Both the position numbers and the translations under genes were made by a program. A stretch of DNA of 64,000 nt, taken from contig NZ_CP073577.1 in the NCBI RefSeq assembly GCF_018205975.1, positions 1,116,001 to 1,180,000 of the forward strand, written 5' to 3'. Shown here in pieces: positions 1 through 9,475 of the stretch (its first letter is position 1; each line of letters begins with the position of its first letter). Origin of the DNA: Erythrobacter sp. JK5 (GTDB taxonomy: Bacteria; Pseudomonadota; Alphaproteobacteria; Sphingomonadales; Sphingomonadaceae). Under the pieces are notes generated by a model that worked only from the letters and a program-made list of their open reading frames with translations, ran no database searches and had not been told where the DNA came from.

Positions 1-387
1 GAACTCGGCTTCGAGGTCGGGAAGCTGCGAACCGCCCTGCCCGGTCCCGGTCGGATCGCCGCCCTGCGCCATGAAACCATCGATCACGCGGTGGAACACC
101 ACGCCATCGTAAAACCCCTGCCGGGTCAGCGTCTTGATACGATCGACATGGTCCGGTGCCCATTGCGGCATCAGGCGGATCTGCACCCGCTCTCCGTTCG
201 ACAGGTCCAGCACCCAGATGTTCTCGCGATCCTCGGCGACGCTGTAATTGATCCCGGGATAGGTGCGCTGGCTGGTATCGTTGACGACCTCCTGGTCGTC
301 CTGGTTCTCCAGCGTTTGCGCGAATGCCCCAGCGGGCACGGCGAACAGCGCGAGGGCGGTCGCGCCGCCAAGCAGAGTCTTTATCAT
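1..387 (-). CDS. Peptidylprolyl isomerase, cyclophilin type (C-terminus outside the window)
   Basis: The reading frame starts at ATG 387 and runs off the left edge, so 129 codons are visible. It opens with a signal peptide (MIKTLLGGATALALFAVPAGAFA, cut near AFA-Q), which places the product in the periplasm. The cyclophilin core follows: VQIRLMPQWAPDHVDRIKTL, then RQGFYDGVVFHRVIDGFMAQGGDPTGTG, which holds the FHRV catalytic arginine and the GGDPTGTG loop. The family catalyses cis-trans isomerisation of prolyl bonds during folding. It is the last visible gene of a minus-strand run below coaD, from which it is separated by about 105 bases. The family is certain; ppiA versus ppiB naming is not. 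Confidence 0.9.
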   Translation of the reverse strand, partial: MIKTLLGGATALALFAVPAGAFAQTLENQDDQEVVNDTSQRTYPGINYSVAEDRENIWVLDLSNGERVQIRLMPQWAPDHVDRIKTLTRQGFYDGVVFHRVIDGFMAQGGDPTGTGQGGSQLPDLEAEF

Positions 388-415
388 GTTGGCTTTCACG
401 GTGTTGTCCAAATCT

Positions 416-438
416 GCGCGGGCTTTAGCCACCCGCGC
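416..438. other. GC-rich hairpin between coaD and the cyclophilin gene
   Basis: GCGCGGG and CCCGCGC are perfectly complementary across a 9-base loop. Read on the minus strand it lies downstream of coaD and could act as a weak terminator or an RNA processing site. There is no proper T-tract after it (only ATTT), so termination is doubtful. Confidence 0.35.
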
Positions 439-492
439 CTGACACTTCAATGAATGATCCCCCGCCATCGACGGGCGATCGAACGGCATGGT

Positions 493-1005
493 TCAGAAAT
501 CGCCCTTGCGGCCGATCTTGTCGACCCGGGCGACCACATCCTCGCATACCGGCTGGCTGACGAACGGCGTGATGTCGCCGCCATACAGCGCGATTTCCTT
601 GACCAGTTTCGATGCGATCGGCTGCAGGGAGACGTCGGCCATGAGGAACACCGTCTCGATGTCGTCGTCGAGCTGCTGGTTCATGCCCGCCATCTGGTAT
701 TCGTACTCGAAGTCGGCGACCGCCCGCAGCCCCCGGATTATGACGCTCGCCCCCTGCTGCTGCGCGAATTTCACCAGCAGCGCATTGAATCCGACGACGT
801 CGACATTGTCGAGGCCAAGGCCCGCGACTTCGCGTTCGACCATGGCAAATCGCTCTTCGGTCGAGAACATCGGGTTTTTCGAAGGATTGGTCGTTACTCC
901 GATGATCAGCCGATCGACCAGCTTCGCTCCGCGCCGAATGATATCGGCATGGCCCAGCGTAATCGGGTCGAACGTGCCCGGGTAAAGTCCCACGCGGCGT
1001 GTCAT
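493..1005 (-). CDS. coaD: Phosphopantetheine adenylyltransferase
   Basis: CoaD makes 3'-dephospho-CoA from 4'-phosphopantetheine and ATP, the fourth step of CoA synthesis, in the cytoplasm. The 170-residue product begins MTRRVGLYPGTFDPITLGH, which carries the nucleotidyltransferase T/HxGH-type signature (GTFDPITLGHADI). It continues with the family block RGLRAVADFEYEYQMAGMN and ends near residue 170, the usual size. The start at ATG 1005 is chosen because GGAGGA lies nine bases upstream and the codon abuts the TGA of the preceding lipoprotein gene (stop 1002-1004), indicating translational coupling. A start six codons further upstream is open but lacks the ribosome site. Confidence 0.96.
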   Translation of the reverse strand: MTRRVGLYPGTFDPITLGHADIIRRGAKLVDRLIIGVTTNPSKNPMFSTEERFAMVEREVAGLGLDNVDVVGFNALLVKFAQQQGASVIIRGLRAVADFEYEYQMAGMNQQLDDDIETVFLMADVSLQPIASKLVKEIALYGGDITPFVSQPVCEDVVARVDKIGRKGDF

Positions 1006-1367
1006 GGATTGATATCCTCCCATTCGATGCCGCCGCTTTTGCGGTCTGGCGTGCGCTTGATCGTAACGGTCTCAGACCCGCCGCGACTGTTCTGGAAAGC
1101 GAAAACACCCGCGTCATTTTTCTTGAACCCGATGGTGGTCATCCCGTCCACGAGACTGTCGAGGCATTCTGCATCGGCGGTATAGGCGCGGATCACTTCG
1201 CTGCCCTCCGGTCCGGTCTTCCCCATGCTGGCGACAGGTGAGGCGTCGGCGCATGCAGGAGCATCGAAGCGGTCGACCAGGATTTCGACCAATGGCGGTG
1301 CGTCGGGCTGCCCGCACGAAACGGCTGCCAGCGAGCACGCCGGAATGACCAGACGATAGTGCCTCAC
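1002..1367 (-). CDS. Small hypothetical lipoprotein
   Basis: A 121-residue protein that I do not recognise. The N-terminus MRHYRLVIPACSLAAVSCGQ is a type II signal peptide with lipobox AVSC, so the mature protein should be a lipid-anchored periplasmic or outer-membrane protein of about 100 residues. There are several cysteines (CADA, ECLDS) and no recognisable domain. It starts with GTG at 1367 inside the TGA of ispA (GTGA overlap) and its own stop touches the coaD start, so it is translated within the xseB-ispA-coaD run. Nothing in the sequence indicates a metabolic role. Confidence 0.8.
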   Translation of the reverse strand: MRHYRLVIPACSLAAVSCGQPDAPPLVEILVDRFDAPACADASPVASMGKTGPEGSEVIRAYTADAECLDSLVDGMTTIGFKKNDAGVFAFQNSRGGSETVTIKRTPDRKSGGIEWEDINP

Positions 1368-2278
1368 CGGTCGCGCTCGATGATGAATCGCGCCAACGCC
1401 CGCAGCATGTCGGCCTCGCTTCCATGCGAGCCGAGATGACCGATCGCCTGGTCGATCAGCATTCGCGCCTGTTCGCGCGCCTTGGCGACTCCCATCAGGG
1501 TTACGAAGGTCTGTTTGCCTTGCCCCTCGTCCTTGCGCAGCGCCTTGCCGGCCCTGCTCTCGTCGCCTGTCACGTCGAGCAGATCGTCGGCGATCTGGAA
1601 CGCGAGGCCGATGTCGCGCGCATAACCACGTAAGTGCGTACGGCCTTCGGGCGGGATCCTGCCGAGGATCGCGCCCATTTCGACACTTGCGGCCAGCAAC
1701 GCGCCGGTCTTCAACTGCTGGAGCCTGGTGATGGTGTGTAGGTCGTAATCGACCCCCTCTTCGTCGGCGACCATGTCCATCATCTGGCCGCCCGCCATTC
1801 CGCCCATCCCGCTCGCCTTACCCAGCGTCGCGATCAGTTCGCTGCGGGTGAAGGGATCGGGGCTGGTGCCGGTATCGGCCAGGATTTCGAACGCCAGCGC
1901 ATGCAGTGCATCCCCGGCAAGCACCGCAGTCGCCTCGTCGAAGGTCTTGTGAAGCGTCGGCTTGCCGTGGCGAAGATCGTCATCGTCCATGCACGGCAAA
2001 TCGTCGTGGATCAGCGAATAGACGTGGATCGCTTCGACCGCGGCACCGGCACGCAATGCCGCATCGCGGGCGACGCCGAACAGTTCGGCGGTGCTGACCA
2101 GCAGCAGGGGCCGAACCCGCTTTCCGCCGCCGATTGCCGCGTAGCGCATCGCCTCGACCAGCCGCGCGCGGGTGTCGTCGGGCACAGGCAGGAACGCATC
2201 GAACACCGAATCGATCTCGCGCTGGACCTGCCTGAGCCCATCGCCGAGCAGATCATCTTCGATCCCGACCACATTCAT
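1364..2278 (-). CDS. ispA: Polyprenyl (farnesyl) diphosphate synthase
   Basis: This is a trans-prenyltransferase that condenses isopentenyl diphosphate with allylic diphosphates, giving farnesyl diphosphate for quinones, carotenoids and undecaprenyl phosphate. Both aspartate-rich motifs are present: DDLPCMDDDD near residue 85 (first, DDxxxxD form) and DDLLD near residue 225. GGGKRVRPLL near residue 48 is the diphosphate-binding GKxxR block. Length is 304 residues from ATG 2278, one base after the xseB stop; a longer frame upstream would overlap xseB and has no homology. Adjacency of xseB and ispA is a common bacterial arrangement. Geranyl versus farnesyl chain length cannot be settled by eye. 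Confidence 0.95.
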   Translation of the reverse strand: MNVVGIEDDLLGDGLRQVQREIDSVFDAFLPVPDDTRARLVEAMRYAAIGGGKRVRPLLLVSTAELFGVARDAALRAGAAVEAIHVYSLIHDDLPCMDDDDLRHGKPTLHKTFDEATAVLAGDALHALAFEILADTGTSPDPFTRSELIATLGKASGMGGMAGGQMMDMVADEEGVDYDLHTITRLQQLKTGALLAASVEMGAILGRIPPEGRTHLRGYARDIGLAFQIADDLLDVTGDESRAGKALRKDEGQGKQTFVTLMGVAKAREQARMLIDQAIGHLGSHGSEADMLRALARFIIERDR

Positions 2279-2279
2279 C

Positions 2280-2561
2280 TCAGTTCGGCTCGTCGAACGG
2301 GGCCGTGCCGCTCGGTTTTCCGTCCGCACCTGTCACGATCTTCTCGATCCGCGCCTGCGCCGCGTCGAGCCGTTTCTGGCAAGCCGCGCGCAGCTTTTCG
2401 CCGCGTTCGTAGAGCGTGATCGCGTCGTCGAGCGGCACTTCGCCGCGTTCGAGCTGTTGCACGATCTCCTCGAGCGCGCCCAGCGCCTGTTCGAAGCTCA
2501 TCTTCTCGATCTCGCCCGCCTTTTCGGCGGAACCGTTACCCTCGTCCATGCGTCGGAGCAT
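2280..2561 (-). CDS. xseB: Exodeoxyribonuclease VII small subunit
   Basis: XseB is the small helical subunit of exonuclease VII, which degrades single-stranded DNA from both ends. The product is 93 residues; the core MSFEQALGALEEIVQQLERG followed by EVPLDDAITLYERGEKL is the complete family signature, and the rest is coiled. It is the first gene of the minus-strand run leading into ispA (one-base gap). Two in-frame ATGs (2561 and 2549) are possible and neither has a strong ribosome site. xseA is not in the window. Confidence 0.95.
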   Translation of the reverse strand: MLRRMDEGNGSAEKAGEIEKMSFEQALGALEEIVQQLERGEVPLDDAITLYERGEKLRAACQKRLDAAQARIEKIVTGADGKPSGTAPFDEPN

Positions 2562-2627
2562 TGACCGTGCCGCGCGGCCCGGTCAAGGCTGCCCGACAAA
2601 CAAGGGGCGCAAACGGGAAGAATACAG

Positions 2628-3028
2628 ATGCAGTGGATCATCGCCTACATTTCGGCCGCCGTCGTGTTCGGCGCTCTCGACGCCATGTGGCTGCGCTGGG
2701 CCGGGCCCAACCTGTACCGCCCAGCCATCGGCGAAATCATGGCGGAGAACTTCAACGTCGCGGCAGCGGCGGTGTTCTATTTCATCTACCTCGCCGGGAT
2801 GGTGTGGTTCGCGATCAAGCCGGGGCTGGAAAACTCCAGCGTGGCGACGGCCCTCATCAACGGCATACTGCTGGGGCGCTGTGCTACGCCACGTTCGATC
2901 TCACCAGCCAGGCGGTATTCAAGGTGTGGGCGACCAAGGTCAGCGTCATGGATATCATGTGGGGTGCGTTCGCGACCGGCACTACCAGCGCGATCGCCAC
3001 CTGGATCGCCTTGCGTTTCAGCAGCTGA
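2628..3028 (+). pseudogene. DUF2177 family membrane protein, broken by a one-base frameshift
   Basis: The first frame (from ATG 2628) reads MQWIIAYISAAVVFGALDAMWLRW to INGILLG and then degenerates. The correct continuation, ALCYATFDLTSQAVFKVW to IALRFSS, lies in the next frame and stops at 3028. The break is at a run of four G (2873-2876); one added G restores a single 133-residue protein with four predicted membrane helices and the DUF2177 signature (GALCYATFDLTN-like). Function is unknown. Either the gene is a very recent pseudogene or, more likely given three identical cases elsewhere in this window, a G was missed in sequencing. Confidence 0.88.
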
Positions 3029-3052
3029 CGCCGGACGGGGGGCGATACATCG

Positions 3053-3727
3053 ATGTTCATAGGTCACTTCGCACCGGCTTTCGTCGCCGCAGCCGTCAGC
3101 CCCAGCGGGCCCAAGCTCGGCGGGTATTTCATTGCCGCGCAGCTGGTCGACTGGGGCTTTTTCACGTTTGCCATCATGGGGATCGAACGCATGCGGATCG
3201 ACCCGGGCGCGACTGTGATGGTGCCGTTCGATCTCTATCACATGCCCTTCACGCACAGCCTGCTGGGCACGGGTATCTGGGCGCTCGGCCTCGCGCTGAT
3301 CGTTCTGATCTGGCATCGCAACGCGCTCGCCGGGTTGCTCGCGGGGCTGGTGGTGCTGTCGCACTGGGCGCTCGACTGGCTGACACACCGGCCCGACCTG
3401 ACGCTGGCGGGCGGACCGGAACGCTACGGTCTGGGCCTGTGGAATCTGCCCTATATCGCGATGCCGCTTGAGCTCGGCATCACGCTGGGTGCCTTTGTGT
3501 TCTACATGCGCCGGACGCGCGGCCCGATCGGGCCACCGCTGATCCTGATCGGGGTGCTGCTGGCCTTCCAGGCGATCAACTGGTTTGGACCGGCGCCCGC
3601 GCAGGCCGGTCTCGCGATCTACATTCAGGCGCTGCTGGCCTTTGCGATGGCAACCGGTTTCGCAGTGTGGGTCGGGGAGAACCGCTACTTCGTGCAGCGC
3701 GGCGGGTTGGCGAGTTCGACGGTCTAA
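3053..3727 (+). CDS. Integral membrane protein with conserved histidines (YdjM/DUF457-like)
   Basis: A 224-residue multi-pass membrane protein. It begins MFIGHFAPAFVAAAVSP and contains the spaced polar residues GHF, HMPFTHSLLG and SHWALDWLTHRPD on the membrane-embedded segments. This pattern resembles the YdjM/DUF457 'membrane-bound metal-dependent hydrolase' group, where the His and Asp residues are thought to bind metal. About six hydrophobic segments follow. It sits 24 bases after the frameshifted DUF2177 gene and 15 bases before purL, so it may be cotranscribed with either. Catalysis is not demonstrated for the family and I do not assign a substrate. Confidence 0.72.
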   Translation: MFIGHFAPAFVAAAVSPSGPKLGGYFIAAQLVDWGFFTFAIMGIERMRIDPGATVMVPFDLYHMPFTHSLLGTGIWALGLALIVLIWHRNALAGLLAGLVVLSHWALDWLTHRPDLTLAGGPERYGLGLWNLPYIAMPLELGITLGAFVFYMRRTRGPIGPPLILIGVLLAFQAINWFGPAPAQAGLAIYIQALLAFAMATGFAVWVGENRYFVQRGGLASSTV

Positions 3728-3742
3728 ACTAAGGGCATCGCC

Positions 3743-6001
<2,259 letters not shown>

Positions 6002-6008
6002 ATACCGT

Positions 6009-6075
6009 GAGTTCCTGCGAAAGCAGGAACTCATTCTCGTTGATAGCTGGACTCCTGCTTTCACAGGCGATCACC
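6009..6075. repeat. Palindromic REP-like element downstream of purL
   Basis: GAGTTCCTGC and GCAGGAACTC form a perfect 10-bp stem closed by a GAAA tetraloop (6009-6032). About 20 bases later comes a partial mirror copy (ctcctgctttcacagg). The core resembles the units near 40.6 kb (cctgcgaaggcagg), so this is one member of a dispersed palindromic family. It may also serve as the purL transcript end. Confidence 0.7.
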
Positions 6076-6078
6076 TAG

Positions 6079-6405
6079 TTGGAATTCCTCCAGCCGATTC
6101 TCCACTATGGCGGGCATTGGCTCGTGCCGTTCGCGCTCGGCTGGCTCTTCTGGCGCAAACGCTGGTGGCAGGCGGGACTGATTATCGCCGCTGCCAACCT
6201 GATCGATTTCGATCACGTGCTGGCCGACCCGATCTTCGATCCCGACCGGTGCAGCATCGGCTTTCACCTGCTCCACGGATGGGAGGCGGCGGTGGGCTAT
6301 TGCATCATGCTCGCCGTCCCGCGCTGGTGGGTGCGGGCGCTGGGACTGGGCGCGCTGTGGCACCTGGCGGTCGACTATGGCGACTGCGTGATGCAGGGTC
6401 TGTGA
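6079..6405 (+). CDS. DUF6122 family small membrane protein
   Basis: A 108-residue protein, MEFLQPILHYGGHWLVPFAL to YGDCVMQGL, with three or four hydrophobic segments. Conserved polar positions include HYGGHW, NLIDFDHVLADPIFDPDRCSIGFHLLH and LWHLAVD. The FDHxLAxPxFDPxRCSxxFHxLH stretch is the signature I associate with DUF6122. The histidine/aspartate layout in the membrane recalls the protein at 3053-3727, so the two may share a fold. The only plausible start is TTG 6079, directly after the palindromic repeat. Function unknown. Confidence 0.75.
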   Translation: MEFLQPILHYGGHWLVPFALGWLFWRKRWWQAGLIIAAANLIDFDHVLADPIFDPDRCSIGFHLLHGWEAAVGYCIMLAVPRWWVRALGLGALWHLAVDYGDCVMQGL

Positions 6406-6406
6406 C

Positions 6407-6814
6407 ATGACCGCAGGATATTCCGGAAAGCCGCTCGCGAGAAAACTGAGTCTGCGCGACGGGCAAGTGTGCTGGTTCGACGCGATGCCCGAAAGCATCA
6501 TGGACGAGATCGATGAATTCGCACTCGAATTGCGCTTCGTCGCCGACCCGGAATCGGGGTTCGACGCGGCGCACATCTTTGTCACCGAGGAAAGCGATCT
6601 GGCAGCAAAGCTGGCGCAGCTGCGCAAGCATGTCGCCACGGACGGTCAGATCTGGGTCAGCTGGCCCAAGAAGGGTTCGGGCCACGAAACCGCGCTCGAT
6701 CAGGCGGCGGTGCAGCGGGTTGGGATCGCCGCAGGGTTCGTCGATACCAAGAAGTGCGCGGTGGACGAGGTCTGGTCCGGCCTCAAGTTCGTGATCCCCA
6801 AGGCAGACCGGTAG
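6407..6814 (+). CDS. DUF3052 family protein
   Basis: A 135-residue soluble protein starting MTAGYSGKPLARKLSLRDG. It has the DUF3052 layout: GYSGKPLxxKL at the N-terminus, a central DAAHIFVTEESDLAAKL, the block IWVSWPKKGSG, and DTKKCAVDEVWSGLKFV near the C-terminus. The start lies one base after the stop of the DUF6122 gene, so the two are translated together. The family has no established function; the WVSWPKK block is its most conserved part. Confidence 0.82.
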   Translation: MTAGYSGKPLARKLSLRDGQVCWFDAMPESIMDEIDEFALELRFVADPESGFDAAHIFVTEESDLAAKLAQLRKHVATDGQIWVSWPKKGSGHETALDQAAVQRVGIAAGFVDTKKCAVDEVWSGLKFVIPKADR

Positions 6815-6817
6815 GCG

Positions 6818-7609
6818 TCAGGCCATCTGCGGCTCTGACAGGCCCAGATCCTCGCGCTGGTAGCCTTCCTGCTCGAGAATGCGCAGGCATTCACGATAGA
6901 TCACCGGCTCTCCGATGTTGAGGCGCGCGCGGGCTTCGTCGATATCTTCGCGCATCACCGCCTCGACATCCATGTGCGCAAGCCGCGCTGCGGCCTTGCC
7001 CAGTCGCCGCCCCTCGCGGATCGCGGAATACAGCGGAGCCTTTGTCCCCGTGACCTTCTTGATCTGGCGCGCTCCGGCATAGGCGATGAAGAGAATGCCC
7101 GTGTTGTGGTTCTGCGAATAGCTGAAGCCCAGCAGGCTCGCCTCGCCCAGCGCATCCCGGCCATAGGTCGTCAGCACGTGAAACAAGTCATGCGTGTCGC
7201 GCAGCCGCTCGAAATACCATTCGGTTAGGTCGTGCGGCCGCTGATCGGCGGGAAGCCATTTGTGACTTTCCTCGACCAGGCCCGCCGCCGTCAGCCCCTC
7301 GCGCTTCATGAATGCCATGTAATGCTTGCCGACGCTGTTCTCGGGCAGGTCGGCCCAGCGATCGTGATCGTCGAGCATGCCGGGAATGTCGGGTTCCTCG
7401 CGCAGGAAACGCTGGCCATCGGGCGACCTGATGAAATCCCACGCCTGCCGATGGCTCCTGCGGCCCTTGGTCGCCTCGATGATGTGGAACACCTGCTCGG
7501 TGTCTTCCTTGTCTTCGACGAGCTTGCCGAAGTGGTGCAGCACCTTGAACGGACGAAAGCCGGAAACACTTCGGTTGTCGGCAACAAGCGGGCGGTCGAT
7601 CAGCGCCAT
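6818..7609 (-). CDS. Coq4 family protein, first paralogue
   Basis: The 263-residue product carries the Coq4 metal motif HDxxH-x11-E exactly: DTHDLFHVLTTYGRDALGE near residue 140. In mitochondria Coq4 organises the ubiquinone-synthesis complex and is reported to act on C1 of the ring; the role of bacterial homologues is open. It is a single-domain, mainly helical soluble protein. The divergent nitroreductase gene starts 127 bases away, with a palindrome in between (7653-7666) that recurs upstream of the second Coq4 gene. The two paralogues are diverged, so this is an old duplication. Start ATG 7609 (MALIDRPLVADN) is the first in frame. Confidence 0.85.
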   Translation of the reverse strand: MALIDRPLVADNRSVSGFRPFKVLHHFGKLVEDKEDTEQVFHIIEATKGRRSHRQAWDFIRSPDGQRFLREEPDIPGMLDDHDRWADLPENSVGKHYMAFMKREGLTAAGLVEESHKWLPADQRPHDLTEWYFERLRDTHDLFHVLTTYGRDALGEASLLGFSYSQNHNTGILFIAYAGARQIKKVTGTKAPLYSAIREGRRLGKAAARLAHMDVEAVMREDIDEARARLNIGEPVIYRECLRILEQEGYQREDLGLSEPQMA

Positions 7610-7652
7610 GTCATTCTCCAGAACGACTCATTTGAGTTCACCATATGCAACC

Positions 7653-7666
7653 TACATTGGTGTAAG
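7653..7666. promoter_or_regulatory. Candidate operator in the coq4-like/nitroreductase divergent region
   Basis: TACATTGGTGTAAG here matches the perfect palindrome TTACATTAATGTAA at 9402-9415 in its outer positions. Read towards the Coq4 genes, both fit TTACAYYAATGTARGT. A 14-bp palindrome of this form is typical of TetR-family operators. Its position would let one protein control both the Coq4 gene and the nitroreductase gene. No regulator gene lies nearby. Confidence 0.5.
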
Positions 7667-7736
7667 TACGCTGTCCAGCGGGATTTCCGCTACGTCGCTC
7701 TTCCCTTTGGCGCGCGAGGCGACAATAGCAATCGTT

Positions 7737-8423
7737 ATGCGAGATCACGAAACCGTGCCCTATTCGCTCGATGCGCTTCCCGACGACGAAGCCATTGCGC
7801 GCGCGCGAGCCATGCGCGACCGGCTCAGGCAACGCCGGACCTGCCGTTATTTCTCTGACGCTCCGGTTCCGCGCGAGGTAATCGAGGCGGCGATCGAGGC
7901 CGCGGGCACCGCCCCCAACGGCGCCAATCACCAGCCATGGCATTTCGCCGTTGTCGAATCGTCCGCAACCAAGCGCGCGATCCGCGAAGCCGCCGAAGCC
8001 GAAGAACGCCGGTTCTACGGGGAGGACGGGGACAACCCGAAAGCAAGCGATGAGTGGCTCGGCGCACTCAGGGAGCTCGGCACCGATGCCGACAAGCCAT
8101 TTCTCGAAACGGCGCCCTATCTCATCGTCGTGTTCGCCCAGCGCAAGGGCGGCATCGAGGAAGACGGGCAGACGCAGAACTACTATGTGACCGAAAGTGT
8201 CGGGATCGCGTGCGGAATGCTGATCGCGACGCTGCACGAGGCGGGATTGGCGACGCTGACCCATACTCCCTCGCCGATGGGATTCCTGCGCGAAGCCTGC
8301 CAGCGGCCCGAATCGGAAAAGCCGCTGATGATCGTCGTGGTGGGGCGGCCGAGCGAGGACGCGACCGTGCCTGTCCATGCCCTGAAAAAGAAGCCGCTGG
8401 GTCAGATTTCAAGCTGGCTGTAG
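7737..8423 (+). CDS. Nitroreductase family protein
   Basis: A 228-residue FMN-dependent NAD(P)H oxidoreductase of the nitroreductase fold. Features: RQRRTCRYFSDAPVPREVI (FMN phosphate-binding RRSxRxF-type segment, residues about 27-45), GTAPNGANHQPWHFAVV (residues about 52-68), GIACGMLIATLHEAGLATLTHTP in the C-terminal half, and the closing VVVGRPSEDATVP. The start at ATG 7737 is chosen because it begins the conserved region; longer frames extend into the Coq4 promoter. The substrate is not predictable. Being divergent from one Coq4 gene and convergent with the other, it may belong to the same regulon. Confidence 0.88.
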   Translation: MRDHETVPYSLDALPDDEAIARARAMRDRLRQRRTCRYFSDAPVPREVIEAAIEAAGTAPNGANHQPWHFAVVESSATKRAIREAAEAEERRFYGEDGDNPKASDEWLGALRELGTDADKPFLETAPYLIVVFAQRKGGIEEDGQTQNYYVTESVGIACGMLIATLHEAGLATLTHTPSPMGFLREACQRPESEKPLMIVVVGRPSEDATVPVHALKKKPLGQISSWL

Positions 8424-8430
8424 GCCAAAC

Positions 8431-8510
8431 AGGGTCCCGGACGTGAGCCGGGATCGATCGATGTGCGATGCAAAGCCGGAAGCTGTCCCGAGTCAAGCCC
8501 GGGACAACGG
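8431..8510. repeat. Palindromic repeat (GTCCCGG type)
   Basis: Two hairpins lie about 40 bases apart: TCCCGG-acgtgag-CCGGGA (about 8435-8453) and TGTCCCG-agtcaagc-CGGGACA (about 8484-8505). This mirror arrangement, with an inverted pair of palindromes flanking a short spacer, is the second repeat type in this window (compare the inner element of dnaE2). It fills almost the whole gap between the nitroreductase and Coq4 genes, which converge here. Confidence 0.65.
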
Positions 8511-8514
8511 ACAA

Positions 8515-9348
8515 TCAGGCGGCCGCCATGCCTTCGCCGCCGGTGTCTTCGGTCGCAAGCATATCGTAGGGGTCGATCCCTTCTTCGCGCCAGATGCGAT
8601 GGCATTCGCGATATTTCGTCGGTTCGGGGATGTTGAGTGCCGCGCGCACATCGTCGAATGGCAGCTTCAGCAGCTCGCGGATCGGCTGTTCGATCAGGCG
8701 TTTCGCGCCCTTCCCGGTCCGCCGCGCCTGGTTGACCGCACCGAAGATGGGGGCCTTGCTGCCCCACGCCATTGTCTTGATGTTGGCAGCGCCGGCATAG
8801 CCGATCAGCAGATGACCGTGACTCGGCGACTGGCCGTGAGTGAACAGCAGCACGCACTGCTCGCCCAGCGCATCGCGGCCATAGCCGGTGAGGATATGAA
8901 ACAGGTCGTGCGTGTCGCGCGACCGCTCGGCGAACCACTGCACCAGGTCGGGATACTTCGGACGGCCCAGCTTGTCGGATTCGGCCACCAGCCCGGCGGC
9001 CGACAGGCCCTCGCTCTCCATGAAGTCGCAATAGACATGCGCAAGGCTGCCCTTGGGCGTCTTGCGGAGCGCCGCATGGTCATCGAGGATTTCGGGCAGG
9101 TTCGGCTCGGTCCGGCGCAGGTATTCGCCGCGCTCCGACAGCATCAGCGATTCGACCCGCGACATGAAACTCTTCGACGGCAGCGATTCGAAGATCTTGA
9201 AGACGAGACTGGTGTCTTCCTTGTCCTTCATCAGCAAGCGGAAATTCTTCACCGCGCGCGGAAGCGAGTAACGCGGCGTGGGGCGATCGGGATGACGCAG
9301 GACGGTGCCGTCTTCGGCGAAAAGCTGGGTGTAATCGGGGTTGGACAT
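8515..9348 (-). CDS. Coq4 family protein, second paralogue
   Basis: A 277-residue paralogue of the protein at 6818-7609, with the same HDxxH-x11-E metal motif (DTHDLFHILTGYGRDALGE near residue 145) and a shared C-terminal block REC.RI..EEG (here YRECHRIWREEGIDP). It differs by a longer N-terminus, MSNPDYTQLFAEDGTVL, and many substitutions. The TTACATTAATGTAA palindrome sits 54 bases upstream of the start. The pair with a nitroreductase between them suggests a shared redox or quinone-related function, but that is inference only. Confidence 0.85.
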   Translation of the reverse strand: MSNPDYTQLFAEDGTVLRHPDRPTPRYSLPRAVKNFRLLMKDKEDTSLVFKIFESLPSKSFMSRVESLMLSERGEYLRRTEPNLPEILDDHAALRKTPKGSLAHVYCDFMESEGLSAAGLVAESDKLGRPKYPDLVQWFAERSRDTHDLFHILTGYGRDALGEQCVLLFTHGQSPSHGHLLIGYAGAANIKTMAWGSKAPIFGAVNQARRTGKGAKRLIEQPIRELLKLPFDDVRAALNIPEPTKYRECHRIWREEGIDPYDMLATEDTGGEGMAAA

Positions 9349-9401
9349 CGTGAGCGGGCCTCGTTGATCGGGTGTGCTGCGCGGGGAATAGCAGCGCTTA
9401 C

Positions 9402-9415
9402 TTACATTAATGTAA
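9402..9415. promoter_or_regulatory. Perfect 14-bp palindrome upstream of second coq4-like gene
   Basis: TTACATTAATGTAA is a perfect inverted repeat lying 54 bases before the Coq4 start. A degenerate copy stands before the first Coq4 paralogue (7653-7666). The same motif in front of two paralogues is good evidence for a common regulator, probably of the TetR family. Confidence 0.55.
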
Positions 9416-9475
9416 ATAGCATACTTCGGTTCCGAATCACAACCATTTTTCCCGGTATCCGGCGACGCCCCTCGC

